The translations under genes were made by a program, and so were the position numbers. The notes below the pieces were generated by a model. The model ran no database searches. It saw nothing but the letters and a program-made list of their open reading frames with translations, and was not told where the DNA came from. From Phragmites australis (taxonomy: Eukaryota; Streptophyta; Magnoliopsida; Poales; Poaceae), in assembly GCF_958298935.1 (NCBI RefSeq), contig NC_084932.1, forward strand, positions 13,929,501 through 13,993,500: a stretch of 64,000 nt of DNA, read 5' to 3'. Below, one piece after another: positions 46,262 to 57,984 of this stretch (its first letter is position 1; each line of letters begins with the position of its first letter).

Positions 46262-46918
46262 TGTTGGTGGAAGAAAATATCTTCCACGAACAAGCACAAC
46301 GAGAGCACATTCACACGAATGGCTCAAGATTGGAGAAGTGGAGAGGAAGGAGCACCTTGTGTATTGATCGTTAAAGGATTTTTTTGTATCCCCCTGGTAT
46401 GGTGGCCAGGGGTCTATATTTATAGTGACATTCGGGGTATAAATGTGCAAGTATGTCCCTACAGAAAAAATGGTGCAAGTTACCGTCATACTGCAAGGTC
46501 CAGGAGCGGTCGAACTTTCACAGACCGAGCCATGGTAAAAATACTTTTACCCCTACCTAGAAGATATTATCTATTATGGAAAATACATTAGTGCAAGCAA
46601 CCGTAAGGTTGCAATGCTAAGCTAGTTGTCAATTGCGCCACGACGCCCCACTGTCCTGAGTGTCAGGATAGCCTCCACTTTCACTGGCATTAACTAGAGG
46701 TCATTTTGTATCAGATGACTGCATGAGGTGTCCTTTCTTTGCTGATATTTCCTTCGGAAGCTAGCTGCCTCCCTTGCCTGGAGAAGAAGCGGCTTGATGA
46801 GCCCTTACGGCCTCCAGAAGTTGTAATCTTGGTGGGGAGCGAGGAGCCTTAGGGCTCTAGAGTGGCACCAACCGGCGACTTCCTAGTAATGCCTGTGGCT
46901 GAGGCATTTCCCCTAATA
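46262..46918 (-). repeat. 3' LTR of the Tat-like element
   Basis: Plus-strand ends TGTTGGTGGAAG and CCCCTAATA. Shares long segments with 53654-54268 (AAGAAAAT(A/G)TCTTCCA, AGGTGTCAGGATAGCCTCCACTT in near form, GCATTAACTGA/AGAGG), with numerous substitutions and small indels, so the insertion is not recent. Confidence 0.85.
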
Positions 46919-47592
46919 GTACCCCCAGATCTGTTGACCCCAAGGTTTGAAGGGGTGAGCAGATGTTTAGAATGAATTAGCTCTAGCCCAATCTCATTGT
47001 CAAGATCTCCTGAACAACCCCTCACCATTGGAGAGTCTCTCCTTATTGACCGCGAGTAATGGAATTACTTGGTTTCCCCTGGGCTCCAGGGCTTATGTGG
47101 AGACTGGAGGCGTGGCCGTCGTTGGAGCCAAAGGCCATCGAGGTTGCAACAGAGGCATGTGCTCCGAAGCCCATGTGGGGGGGGGGGGGTGGGTGGGCAG
47201 AGTGAGCCCTTCACCCCCCTGATGGTGAGTCCTTTCACCACTTGAATCGTCGCTGTGAAGATTGCGTACGGAAGCAAGGTATTCTTCTCATTTTCTTGGC
47301 CTAAGGATTTAAGGACATGAAGTGACAGTGGTGCATCTGACTAGGTAACGTGTTGATTCACCAGGGGTTTTGTGCCCGCGGCCCTTACATGCACCAAAAC
47401 GAGGCCTGAGCTATAAATACAATGAGACATGTGCGCCAAAAACTAGGGTGTCACCGTATGATGTTTCCACATGTACGGGCATTGACCAGGATGTAGCCAC
47501 GGGCCTCCAGGAGAGTAATGGGAAGTGCCACAAAGCGACGCCCGCAACTATTCTGTTTTCTTCCTTAGGCGTGCATGACTGATCAATTTGAC

Positions 47593-48170
47593 TATAAAAC
47601 GTCAGGGTTCACCCAGCTGATCCCTCACTGTTGTGTGAGGGAGCACTTCTCTTTGGCTTGAGCATGGCGCCTTCTTCCTCCTCACCATCAGAAATGATGA
47701 TGGCCTCGACTGGTTCGTCACCTCCGACGCTTGCCTTGGATCTGCTGCCGCGGCGCCTTCAGAGGCGATCGATTTCGCGGGCATGCTTGCAAGGCTAGAC
47801 CTAGTGCTTGCATGGTTGGAACCGATAATAATTGTGCTTGCATCCTTGCAGAGGGGCCCACCTCCCACTGCTCTAGCTCAACATCCAATCCGAGTGGTCA
47901 CTCCTGTCGAGATCATCAATATCTCCAGCGATGAAGGAGAGGTCAACTGGGATCTCCTGAGGAAGGAGATCGATGAGGAGGAGAAGGTGAAAGCGAAGAA
48001 AGGGGTGGCCTAGATAGAAAAAGAGGCCAAGGAGTAGGGAAAGAAAATTGTGGAGGACGTCTCATCGTCCTCATCCTCATCTTCTGAGAACCTGGGGGTT
48101 GGCTACTACTTCAGCGTTCACAGCGGTAGGCCAAAAATGAAGCACATATGCCGCTTCATGCATAGGCGTT
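47593..48170 (+). pseudogene. Relic of an antisense ORF in the Tat-like element
   Basis: TATAAAAC at 47593 is followed by an ATG at 47664 (MAPSSSSPSEMMMASTG) and, in another frame, an open stretch 47783-48013 (VVTPVEIINISSDEGEVNWDL, basic/acidic tail) that continues past two stops as an acidic and Ser-rich run to about 48170. Position and strand equal those of the antisense gene in the large Tat element, but no PF04195-like block can be read, so homology is unproven. Confidence 0.4.
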
Positions 48171-48529
48171 GTTAGGGCTCTGGAGTTTTTTTGTCACCTT
48201 GTACTCTTTCTCCCTCTGGTTTATTCTCTCAAGATTTGTTTTCTGTATGTCGGTGCTCCTCTTTGTAAGTGTACTTTGGATGTGCAAGTTTTTAGTAATG
48301 TAACTAAATCCTTGGTACCGCTTAGTGTTTTTTTTTGGGAACAAAGTGTATGGTGATTCTCTGAATATGTGGCTAGACACATCTTTGTGTGTTTTTAGCA
48401 TGATATACCCTTTCTTCTATCTGATGTCGACTCAGATTCCTCTCCAAATTTGTTGCAGATTTCCAGTTCAAAGTGATCCACCTGAAGCTCACTAGATGGG
48501 CTCCAGAGGCGGGGCCACCTTGAGCCGCG

Positions 48530-51110
48530 GGGTGGTGCACTGAAGGAGTTAAGGTAGGTGAAGCCAATGGCAAGGTCGGGGGGTGGTCCGTTAGCCACGA
48601 TCAGGCTCGGACGTAGGGCCATCCTGAGCCACACAGCGTTTGCTGGAGGTGAAGTTGATGGTTGGGTCAGGGGAGGTGGTCTGCAACCCCCTCGGCCCTT
48701 AGCCACGGTCAGGCTCCGGAGGTAGGACCATCTAGAGCCCCGCGGCATTTGCTGGAGGCGAAGCAAATGGCTGGGCTGGTGGAGGTAGTCTGTGACCCCC
48801 TCGGCCCTTAGCCATAGTTAGGCTCTGGAGGCAAGGCCATCTAGAGCCCCACGACATTTGCTGGAGGTGAAGCCAATGGTTGGGCCAGGGGAGGTAGTTT
48901 GTGACCCCCTCAGCCCTTAGCCACAGTCAAGCTAGAGAGGAAGGGCCATCCGAAGCCCATGGCATTTTTTGGAGGTGAAGCTGATCGTTAGGCTAGGGGA
49001 GGCGGTCTACGACCCCCTCGCTCCTTAGTCACAGTCAGGCTCCGAAGGCAGGGCCCTGCGAAGCCCATGGTGTTTGCCACAGGTGAAGCCGATTGCTATG
49101 ATGGCAGAGGTGCTCCGCTACCCCTCAGCGCTTAGCCATGGTCAGGCATGGAGGCAGGGCCATTCGAAGCCCGGCGACATTTGCTGGAGGTGAAGCCGAT
49201 GGCTGGGCCGGGGGAGGCAGTCCGTGACCCCCTCAGTCCTTAGCCACGGTTAGGCTCTAGAGGCAGGGCCATCCGGAGCCTCGTGACATTTGTCAGAGGT
49301 GAAACCGATGGCTGGGCTCAGGGAGGCGGCATGTGACACCCTCGGCCTTTATAGTAGTTAAGCTCCGGAGGCAAAGGCTCTAGTGGTAGGGCCATCCAGA
49401 GTATGATGGTATTTTCATGAGGTGAAGCTGATGGTTGGGCCAGGGGAGGCGGTCCATGACCCCCTCGGCCCTTAATCGCGGTCTGGCTCTGGAGGCAAGG
49501 CCATACGGAGCCTCGTAGCATTTGCTGGAGGTGAAGCTGATAGCTAGGCCAGGGGAGGTGGTCCATGACCCCCTCAGCCCTTAGCCACGATCAGGCTCTA
49601 GTGACAGGGTCATCCGAAGCCCCGCAGCATTCGCCAGAGGTGAAGCCAATGGCTGGGCTAGGAGAGGTAGTCCGTGACACCCTTGACCTTTAGCCGCAAT
49701 CAAGCTCTATAGGTAGGGACATCCGGAGCTCCGTGATGTTTGCCGGAGGTGGAGCCAATGGCTAGGCTGGGGGAGGTGGCTTGTGACACCCTCAGCCCTT
49801 AGCCGTGGTCAGGCTCTGGAAGCATGGCCATCCAAGGCCCCTTGGCATTTGGCGGAGGTGAAGCTGATGGCTGGGCCAGAGGAGGCGGTCCATGACCCCA
49901 TTGGGCCTTAGCCACGGTTAGGCTCTGGAGGCAAGGACATCCGGAGCCCTGGGGCATTTGTCGAGGTGGTCTGTGACCCCCTCTTCCTTTTGCCATAGTC
50001 AGGCTAAGGAGGTAGGGCCATTTGGAGCTCCGTGGCATTTACCGGAGGTGAAGCTGGTGGTTGGGCTTGGGAGGTGGTCCGCGACTCCCTCGGCCCTTAA
50101 TAGCAGTCAGGCTCTAGAGGCAGGGCCATCCAGAGCCCCGTGTCATTTCCAGAGGTGAAGTTGATGGCTAGGCAAAGAGAGCGGGTCTAAGACCCCCCCC
50201 CCCCCGACCCTTAGCCATGGTCAGGCTCTGGAGGCAGGGCCATTCGGTGCCCCATGGCATTTGCCGAAGGTGAAGCCAATGGCTGGGCCAAGGAAGGTGG
50301 CTCGTGACCCACTCAACCTTTAGCCACGGATAGGCTCTATAGGTAGGGCTATCCGAAGCCCCATGACATTTGCCGAAGGTGAAGCCAACGGCTGGGCTGG
50401 GGGAGGTGGTCCGTGACCCACTCGGTCCTTAGCCATAGTCAGGCTCTGGAGGCAGGGCCATCCAGAGCACCGCGGTGTTTGCTGGAGGTGAAGCCAATGG
50501 CTGGGCCGGGGGAGGTGGTCCGTGATCCCCTCGTCCCTTATCCACGGCCAGGCTCCAGAGGCTAGGCCATCCAGAGCAACATGGTATTTGCCGGAGGTGA
50601 AGCTGATGGTTGTGCCGGGGGAGGTGATCCTTGACCCCCTCAACCCTTAGTCGTGGTCAGGCTCCAAAGGCAGGGCCATCCAAAGCCCCGTGACATTTGC
50701 CAGAGGTGAAGCCTATGGCTGGGCTGGGGGAGGTGGTCCACGACCCCCTCAGCCCTTAGTCGCAGTCAGGCTCTAGGGGCAGGGCCATCGAGAGCCCCGC
50801 GATGTTTATTGGAGGTCAAGCCGATGGCTGGGCTAGGGGAGGTATCCTGTGAACCCCTCGGCCCTTTGTCACGGTCAGGGTACGGAGGAAGGGCCACCCG
50901 GAGCCCCGTGACGTTTGCCTTAGGTGAAGCCGATGGCTGGGCCAGGGAAGGTGGTCTGCAACCCCCTCAACCCTTAGCCGCAGTTAGGCTCTGGAGGCAG
51001 GGCCATCCGCAACCCCACAGCGCTTGCCGGAGGTGAAGCTAATGACTGGGCCAGGGAAGGCGGGTCCTCGACACCCTTGGCCCTTTTCCATGGTCAGGTA
51101 GTGGGTAGCG
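48530..51110. repeat. 109-bp minisatellite, about 23 copies
   Basis: Successive units share AGGCTC(C/T)GGAGGCAGGGCCA, GGAGGTGAAGCCGATGG and CCCCCTCGGCCCTTAGCC. Positions of the GGTGAAGC word (48651, 48760, 48869, 48977, 49085, ...) give a period of 107-109 bases, with rare short or long units (49301 to 49424; a truncated unit near 49965). Copies differ by about 10-20 percent. There is no coding meaning: 109 is not a multiple of three and the short open frames in it are chance. Confidence 0.92.
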
Positions 51111-51389
51111 AAGGAGTCCATACCTGCTTTCATGCCACACAGAGTGGACTTTTACTTAATATTTGGTATGTTCTTTATGTATGATATATGAATACGTATA
51201 GATGGAATTGGAATGTATTGACTTCACCTTTTGCCTTACATTTTTTGTCGCACCAATGCTTTGGTTGTCTCCTTTCCTGGCCCCCTCGCATCCCGCAGTC
51301 GCTAGCAACCGGTTGATGTGATTCTCTAGGGGTGTTTTGTCAAGTTGGATGTGAGCAAAGCTAAATTCTTGTTGCCTTCTAGGTGACCC

Positions 51390-52030
51390 ATGCTACCGAG
51401 GATGTCCCTCTGGTGCGTGGCATCCACATTACGGAGGCTATGCAATGCCTTCCAGGTGACCTAGGGTAATATGTCTTCCAGGTGACCTAGGCATGCTACA
51501 TCTGCAGGTGTGTAGGCTCCACTACCTACTTACGCTATGCAATGCCTTCCAGGTGACCTAGGCTTGATGCCTTCCTGGTGACCTAGGCATGCTATGCCTA
51601 CTGTTCATGGGCTTGTCTGCCACTGAGGATGTCCCTCGGATGTGTCACATCTCTACCACCGAGGATGTCCCTCTGTTGTGTGACATCTACACGACTAAAG
51701 CTATGCAATGCCTTTCAGGTGACTCAGACATAATATGCCTTCCAGGTGACCTAGGCATGCTGCGCATGCAAGTGTGTAGGTTTGACTGCCTACCAAGGCT
51801 ATGCAATGCCTTCCTTGTTACCTAGGCTTGATGCCATGCAGGTGTCCTAGGCATGCTATGCCTATGGTGTGTGGCCGTGTCCGCCACCGAGGATGTCCCT
51901 CGGGTGCGTCGTATCTCTGCTACTGATGATGTCCCTCTGGGGCGTGGCATCTACAATACCAAGGCTATGCAATGCCATCCAGGTGACCTAGGCATGCTAC
52001 GCCTGTAGGTGTGTAGGCTTTCATTGTTGT
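51390..52030. repeat. 264-bp higher-order repeat with inner short repeats
   Basis: ACCGAGGATGTCCCTCTG(G/T) recurs at about 51395, 51658 and 51922 (period ~264). Each large unit contains several GCCTTCCAGGTGACCTAGGC words and CATGCTA(C/T)GCCT words. About 2.4 copies. Confidence 0.82.
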
Positions 52031-52345
52031 GTACCATTTAAGTGAAGGCATAACTTAAACTAAGTCTTTACTACCTACTCTTTCAATAGGGATATAGCTT
52101 AAGTTTGATAGTCTACTGTTGTCAATGAAAGGCTAGCTGTGACACAAGTCATGACTAGGTCAGAAGACTATTCTCAGCACATGCCAAACTAAGATATAAC
52201 TTAAGTTTCATTGTCTATTGTGAACAAGAATATGACTTAAGCTTTACTATCTACTGTGGAAATAGAGATATAATTTTATCTCTACTGTTTCCACCTGGTA
52301 GCTATCTGTCGTACAGACTTACAACAGTTAGGCTATGTACTAGCT
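52031..52345. repeat. Irregular short repeats around CTTAAGTTT / TCTACTGT
   Basis: A(T/C)A(A/G)CTTAA(G/A) followed some 20 bases later by CTA(C/T)TGT occurs about five times. Strongly diverged. Confidence 0.55.
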
Positions 52346-52359
52346 AGGCAAAATATTGC

Positions 52360-53590
52360 TAAATGGGAATAGGCGTACCTATGCCAAAATAAGGTCTCCG
52401 CCACAAGGTCAGAGGCCCAGAAGCCCTCATAGTTCTGAGGCGGGGGAAGGGTTGGTTCCTCTGGCCTGAGTCATCCATCGAAGGTTTTTGTTTCTTACGG
52501 ACCTTCGGAGCACCCAGGTCCTTCTTGTCGGGGCTCAGCATCCTTTCCCCCAGCTGACCATTCCCGTACTGAGCCTGATAGGGGAGGCCCATCAAAAGCT
52601 CCGACCGTCCACAACCTAAGGTGGGGCCCCTTGTGTCTGTGACCTGCCAAGCTCCATTATGGTTAGGGCAGTTGGGGTGGTTCAACCCTCATCATTGGGG
52701 TATTGTATCATTGGCGGCGGAGTTGGCGACAGAAGAGTGAGGTCAGAGGCCCGGAGACCTACCCGGGGGCGCACTTCAATCCTACAACCCCTGTGTCACC
52801 TATTGCTAGATTTCTCCCCTGTCACGTGTCATGATTGCCTTCCGAGGTACTTCTCCCAGAAAGTTATGAGGGTCCGACAGTCCTCTTTATTGTGGCCATG
52901 TCTAGGCCCGTGCAGGATACACCCGCACACTTCTGGTGGTACCGAAGCTTATGGTCGGTGTCGAGGGTGTCGGCGGGGGCTATGCGCACCGGATCCGATG
53001 GTTTCCCCGAAGCCCTTTTCCATCTGGGAGGCCGGCGAGGGTATCGGGCGAACCGACTTTTGGAGCTGGAGTAGTCCTAACTATGCCTTCTCAACCGAGA
53101 TGGACTCAAAGCCTCTTTCACATGGTTGATGTCACGATTATTGCGTTGATGGCGTTGGTGGGGTTTGCGTGCCCCAGAGTCCTAGTCCCCTTTGGATTCC
53201 TCTCCTCCAGAGGGGTTCGAGGAGGATACCAGGCAACCAGACTCTCTGAAGATGTTGGTTCGGTAAGGGTGTCCCAAGTTTTGTCAGAAGAGGTGCCTCG
53301 GAGCTGGGCCCAAGCATGAATACCATTGGAGAGCAGCATGTGTGTCTGCAGTCTTGGCCGTAACCTCCCATGGTTCGGCGAGGTCTTTGTCGTGCCACTG
53401 TTGGAAGGCCTCCACACCAGCTTGGACCTCCATGCCAACCCAAGCTGTTGGTTCATCGTTGGTCAGAGGATCGTTGTTCCGCCCAATTGTTAAGAAGGCG
53501 GGGGCACATGGTGTGCTTGGTCGTAGCTGCCATGCATATTTCTTCATGGGTGTGGAAATGGTAATGGATGCTAGGGCTAGCATTTTGGTG
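52360..53590 (-). pseudogene. Gag remnant of the Tat-like element
   Basis: Minus-strand fragments in several frames. The best evidence is CILHGPRHGHNKEDCRTL at 52921 downward (knuckle Cys codons at 52919-52921 and 52877-52879), a C-x2-H...H...C arrangement like the knuckle of the large Tat gag. Upstream, 53583-53284 has VEAFQQWHDKDLAEPW. A frame at 52685-52359 is basic and Pro-rich with no domain. The retroviral-type gag core is not readable. Confidence 0.5.
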
Positions 53591-53653
53591 GTCTTTGGTG
53601 GTGTCCTACCTCTCTTTGTACTTCTATATTTAGATCCCCATGGACAGTGCCAT

Positions 53654-54268
53654 TGTTAGTGAAAGAAAATGTCTTCCATGAACAAGCACAGTGAGAGAAT
53701 ATTCACATGAATGGCTCAAGCTTGGAGAAAATGTGGAGGGGAAGGAACACCTTGTGTATTGATCATTAAAGGATTTTTGTGTCCCCCTGGTCCGGTGGCC
53801 AGGGGTCACCCTACAGAAATAACGTTATAGGTTACCGCCATACTGCAGGGCCTAGGAGCAGTCGAACTTACATGGCCTGAGTCTTGTAAAAATTCTTTTA
53901 CCCCTACCTAGAAGATGTTATCTATTATGGAAACTACAGTGGTACAAGAAACTGAAAGGGTGCGATATTGGGCCGATCGTCAATTGTGGCATAGCATCGC
54001 ATTGTACTAGGTGTCAGGATAGCCTCCACTTGCACTGGCATTAACTGACGGTTATTTCGTGTTAGATGACTGCAGAGGGTGTCCTTTCTTTGTTGATATT
54101 TCCTCCGGAGGCTAGCTGCCACCCCTGCCTGAAGAAGGAGCGGCCTGATGAGCCCTTACGGCCATTGAAGGTTATAATTGGTGGGGAGTCTGGAGCCTTA
54201 CGGCTATGGAGTGGCACCAGTCGGCAACTTCATGGTAATGCCTGTGGGCTGGGGCATTTCTCCCAATA
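53654..54268 (-). repeat. 5' LTR of the Tat-like element
   Basis: Plus-strand ends TGTTAGTGAAAG and TCCCAATA. On the minus strand it starts TATTGGGAGAAATGCCCC and ends CTAACA, followed by ATGGCACTGTCCATGG, a possible primer-binding region. Confidence 0.85.
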
Positions 54269-54273
54269 GTGAT
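54269..54273. repeat. Target-site duplication GTGAT (right)
   Basis: Partner of GTGGT at 46257-46261, one mismatch. Confidence 0.6.
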
Positions 54274-54742
54274 TATTTGAAGTTTGGACTTAGTGAAAGA
54301 TTTTAGTTCAACAGAGAGTCTTTCTTCTCACCGGATGGTCCAGTGTTCCTCTCTTTCTTCTCAATAGACCATCCGGTGTTTTTGTTCTGTTAGGTCTACA
54401 ATATTCCTGAAAAAGGTCCAGTGTGTCCTGTGTGTTCTTCACCGGTCCTTCCGGTGTTCAATCAATGGCAACAAAATAAAAACAAATCTGAAAAATAGTC
54501 CAATGGGTACAAAAATGTTTTCACTGGACCTTCCGGTGTTAAGAAATTGGCTCAGGCAACCGAAGAAGAAGAAGACAAGGGCTTAGAAAGAGTGGGATCA
54601 TGTCTTTGCACTAGCAGATGCGTTTGATGTTCAATGAGGCATTCAGATTAGAGATGACACTTCTCCGCCATGTTGTTCCACCCACAGCTGTTCTGCTACA
54701 GGGTTGGGCTCGACACCTTTTGGCCAGTCAGGCTGCCAAAAG
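54274..54742 (+). other. SIRE-type 3' spacer, continued
   Basis: Non-coding. Contains four copies of a (C/T)ACCGG(A/T)CCTTCCGGTG / CACCGGATGGTCCAGTG-like word, related to the words in SIRE-type LTRs. Confidence 0.6.
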
Positions 54743-55737
54743 ATGGCTCGTCAGGAGCCAGAGCCTCAAGAGGAGGAGGACAAGTAGCCGACTTAGTAGT
54801 AGTCAGAGCAACCACCAGCTCAGGTAGAGATTCACCTACTTGACTTGACAGCTTACAAATCTCCGACTTAACATCTTACAAATCTCCGAGGATTAAGAAG
54901 CTAGGTTTTGTGGCGGTCAGTGAGTGGTTTACCCCTATAGAGAGATGAGGGGGTAAATCTTAGGTTTTGGACAATTCTGAAGGAGAGCTTCCATGCTTCT
55001 TATTTGAGGAGGAAGGTCAGTCTAAGCATGCACAAGACCCTCAACTAGCATCACCTGTAGTTGGCTGCAGGAGGAGTGGACATGAGATAGCACTTTGATG
55101 CATTCATTGGTTTATCAACTCTTCTCATGGACGTGGATAGAAACATCGAGTAGTGGGTTAGATTGTTCTACGCCATAGTGTGAATATGTCTAGAGAGCAA
55201 CTTCATTCAGTTTATGTTCTAGGGAGAGCAAGTTAGATTATACAGGAACAACATTATTGAGGCATTAGGGGTTCAGGCGAGTGCCAGGTATCTTCACGAG
55301 GTTGTTCACCTAGACGATGCACCGCCATGCCGTGCTCTTCTTGGAGGCATCTTTCCTACAGATGATGAGATCAGGCCTCTGTTCTGATAGCCCTTCGTCC
55401 CAGGTTCCCCTCATTTGCCAGATATGCTCACACCTGAGGCGAAGGCTATTCATATGGTCATGAAATGGAGTTTGTGGCCTAGGATTGGATATGCGGAGTC
55501 GATCACTAGTATTCAGCAGTGGCTAATCCTCTCCATCCTCACTCACCAGTAGTTTGACATTGCGGATCTTATTCTTTGTGAGATAGATGATGTGATTCTA
55601 GATGTAATGACCATGATATGACATTAGCCCTTTCACACTTCATTTCATATATGCTAGCTTACTCTGTTAGGTGTCCTGAGTTTCTTTAGACCTACGAGCA
55701 GTCTTCTACTTACTTTACACAGTATTATCCTACTGCA
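54743..55737 (+). pseudogene. Env-like third ORF of the SIRE-type element, truncated
   Basis: ATG at 54743 gives MARQEPEPQEEEDK and then stops. Farther on, in a continuing but broken frame, ALGVQASARYLHEVVHLDDA, LLGGIFPTDDEIRPLF, MLTPEAKAIHMVMKW and SITSIQQWLIL can be read to about 55610. Such an ORF after pol is known in the SIRE/Maximus lineage and is often called env-like, although a role in entry is not shown in plants. Many stops are present, and the CRM-like element cuts the 3' end at 55738. Confidence 0.55.
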
Positions 55738-56645
55738 TGATGAGCCCATGGCTCCTTCGGATACGATCAATGCCGCCAATAATCCTCAAATCATGCAAGG
55801 TCCAATTACAAGAGCATGTGCACGACAATTAGATCACCAAGTGAACTCGTTTCTCGCTCTTCATGCTTCCTTGAATGGATTACTACTAAATTCTTGTGAT
55901 GTTTTATTGCTTAGGAACCTAGGAGAAGCACCACAACCTTACCCGAACGTCACCCCTCGAAAGCCAAGTCTACTCGGACTTGAGGCTGAGCTCTAGTCGT
56001 GGTCGTGGTCGAGTCGCAGGATAGTACATCAGTAAAACGGGCATAACTCTCTCATACGAAGTCCGTTTTAGGCAATCTTGGACATTCTAGAAAGCTTACG
56101 ATGAGCCCTTTCCAATGAATATGAGCTTGACCAAATATTACTTAAAATTTAGTCAGAGTCAAAGAAATAATGTGTTGCACCACCATTTTGGACCTAGTTG
56201 GGTCTTGTAATCGTGTCGAGGTCGTAGTCCAGGCTGTGTACGCCTCTGTCCATGGCTGCACAACCCTAGGTCGACCTTCTCGTGTCCCCCTATATATACA
56301 TAGTAGCCCTTGTACTTTAGGCTCGGATTTTGCTTAGATTATTCTATTTTATACAATTTCACCGCTTGTTCGGTTTATAGAACCCCAACTTGAGCACTTC
56401 ATTGGTCATTAGCAATATTCAGATTGCATCTACTTGTTCTTGCTTGTGTTCGTGATTCGCTTGTAGGAAAAGTCTTCTAGGCAAGGTCAACCACGTCTTG
56501 GCACAGTTGATAACCACGGAGTAGTGGTGTAGTGGTTGCGAGGGTTCTCGATTTGTTATGTTCAGAACCTTTGGATCATCAATGTTAAAACTCTACCAAT
56601 CGACTTATCATATTACCTTTTAGAAGATTAGACAAACACACATCA
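55738..56645 (+). repeat. 5' LTR of the CRM-like element (908 bp)
   Basis: Start TGATGAGCCCATGG and end ACACACATCA give the inverted ends TGATG/CATCA. A TATA box (TATATATA) lies at 56291-56298. Its first ~260 bases encode, in the frame beginning MAPSDTIN, the same protein tail that pol uses in the 3' LTR (QGPITRA(C/R)AR, LLNSCDV, GEAPQPYPN). Confidence 0.92.
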
Positions 56646-56647
56646 AG

Positions 56648-56660
56648 TGGTATCAGAGCC
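56648..56660 (+). other. Primer-binding site of the CRM-like element
   Basis: TGGTATCAGAGCC, two bases after the LTR end; perfect initiator-Met tRNA type. A second, imperfect copy (TGGTATCAGAGTC) lies at 57681-57693. Confidence 0.92.
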
Positions 56661-56959
56661 TTAGTTTCCTGTTAAGTAATATCAGTTATCCGCTTTTGTT
56701 TTGTCTTTTTCCATTACCTAGAGTCCAAAAAATTACTCCACAAAAATATTTAGAGCTTACTTTTTCCGCTATTCAAACCACTTTGTTCCTTCACAATTTT
56801 GTTTTCAGTATTCATGTTGTTGATTTTGAGTCCATCATTGGTGTCTTTGTTGCTAGTCGAGTCATCGTGATCTAGTTTCTAATGTCGAGTCTTGCTGTTT
56901 AGTCATCATGTATCTCAGCCTGCCCTTGTCAGCAATAGTCGAGATTGTGTCTCTAGTCG

Positions 56960-57330
56960 AGTTGACCATCAACTCGTGTTTGACCACTAGTCGCTTCAAC
57001 CATCTACTCGAGTTCAACCACTAGTCGAGTCGACCATCTATTCCGGTTCGACCACTAGTCGCTTCAACCATCTACTTGGGTTCAATCACTAGTCATTTTC
57101 GACCACCTCTACTGGGTTCGACCACTAGTCGCTTAACCATCTACTCGAGCTCGACCACTAGTCGAGTCGACCACCAAGTTGTGTTCAACCACTAGTCGCT
57201 TCAACCATCTACTCGAGTTCAAGCATTAGTTGAGTCGACCATCTACTCGGGTTCAACCACTAGTCGCTTCAACCATCTACTCAAGTTCAATCACTAGTCA
57301 TTTTTTATCACCTCTTTGGATTCGACCACT
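56960..57330 (+). repeat. 34-base leader repeats, array 1
   Basis: CACTAGTCG recurs about every 34 bases, alternating CTTCAACCATCTACTCG and AGTCGACCATCTACTCG between copies. About 10 units. Confidence 0.82.
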
Positions 57331-57984
57331 AGTTGGATTTGACCATCCTTTTGAATTCTACTATCCATTCAATTTTGCCTCCACAGTCTAGTCGAGTATA
57401 TTTGTTTTTGACTGGTCTCGGACACCCCCATGCATCCTTCATATTGAGCATTTAAAGTTTGAGTAGCAATCAATTGCCAAAACAGAGGTAGCCAAAGTTC
57501 AAAGAGAGAGAGAGAGAGAGAGAGAATATCTTGGCACGGTTGATAACCACGGAGTAGTGGTGTAGTGGTTATGAGGGTTTTCGATCTGTTTTGTTCGGAG
57601 CCTTGGGATCATCAACGTCAAAGCTCCACCAATCAACTTATCATATTACCTTTAAGAAGATCAGGAAAACACACATCAAGTGGTATCAGAGTCTCAGTTG
57701 CTCGTTAGGTAGTCTTAGTTATCCCCTTTGTTTCATCATTTTCCATTACCTAGAGTCCAGAAAATTGCCACACAAAAATATTTAGATCTTAGTTCTTTCT
57801 GCTGTCCAAACCACTTTGTGCTTTCTCAATTTTGTTTTCAGTTTTTGCGTTCTTGAGTTTGAGTCTATCATTGGTATCTTTATTGCTGGTCAAGTCATCG
57901 TGTTCTAGTTTCTAGCGTCGAGTCTTTGCTAATTTAGTCATCAAGTTACTCGGCTTGCCCTATTCTGCTATAGACGAGATTGTG

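Larger units (their letters stand above)
46262..54268 (-). mobile_element. Tat-like, apparently non-autonomous gypsy element (8.0 kb)
   Basis: Two related LTRs (46262-46918 and 53654-54268) flank an interior without RT, RNase H or integrase. On the minus strand GGGGGTAC (46926-46919) precedes the left LTR like a polypurine tract, so the element reads right to left. A gag remnant with a C-x2-H...H...C knuckle lies next to the 5' LTR. Tandem arrays fill the middle, and a plus-strand ORF relic with a TATA box lies near the 3' LTR. This mirrors the order in the large Tat element at 9888-24038 but with pol replaced by repeats. It sits in the SIRE-type 3' spacer. Confidence 0.7.

Noticed and set aside
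48395..51036. Several open frames within the 109-bp array
   Set aside because: The period is not a multiple of three and copies do not share a frame, so they are by-products of the minisatellite.
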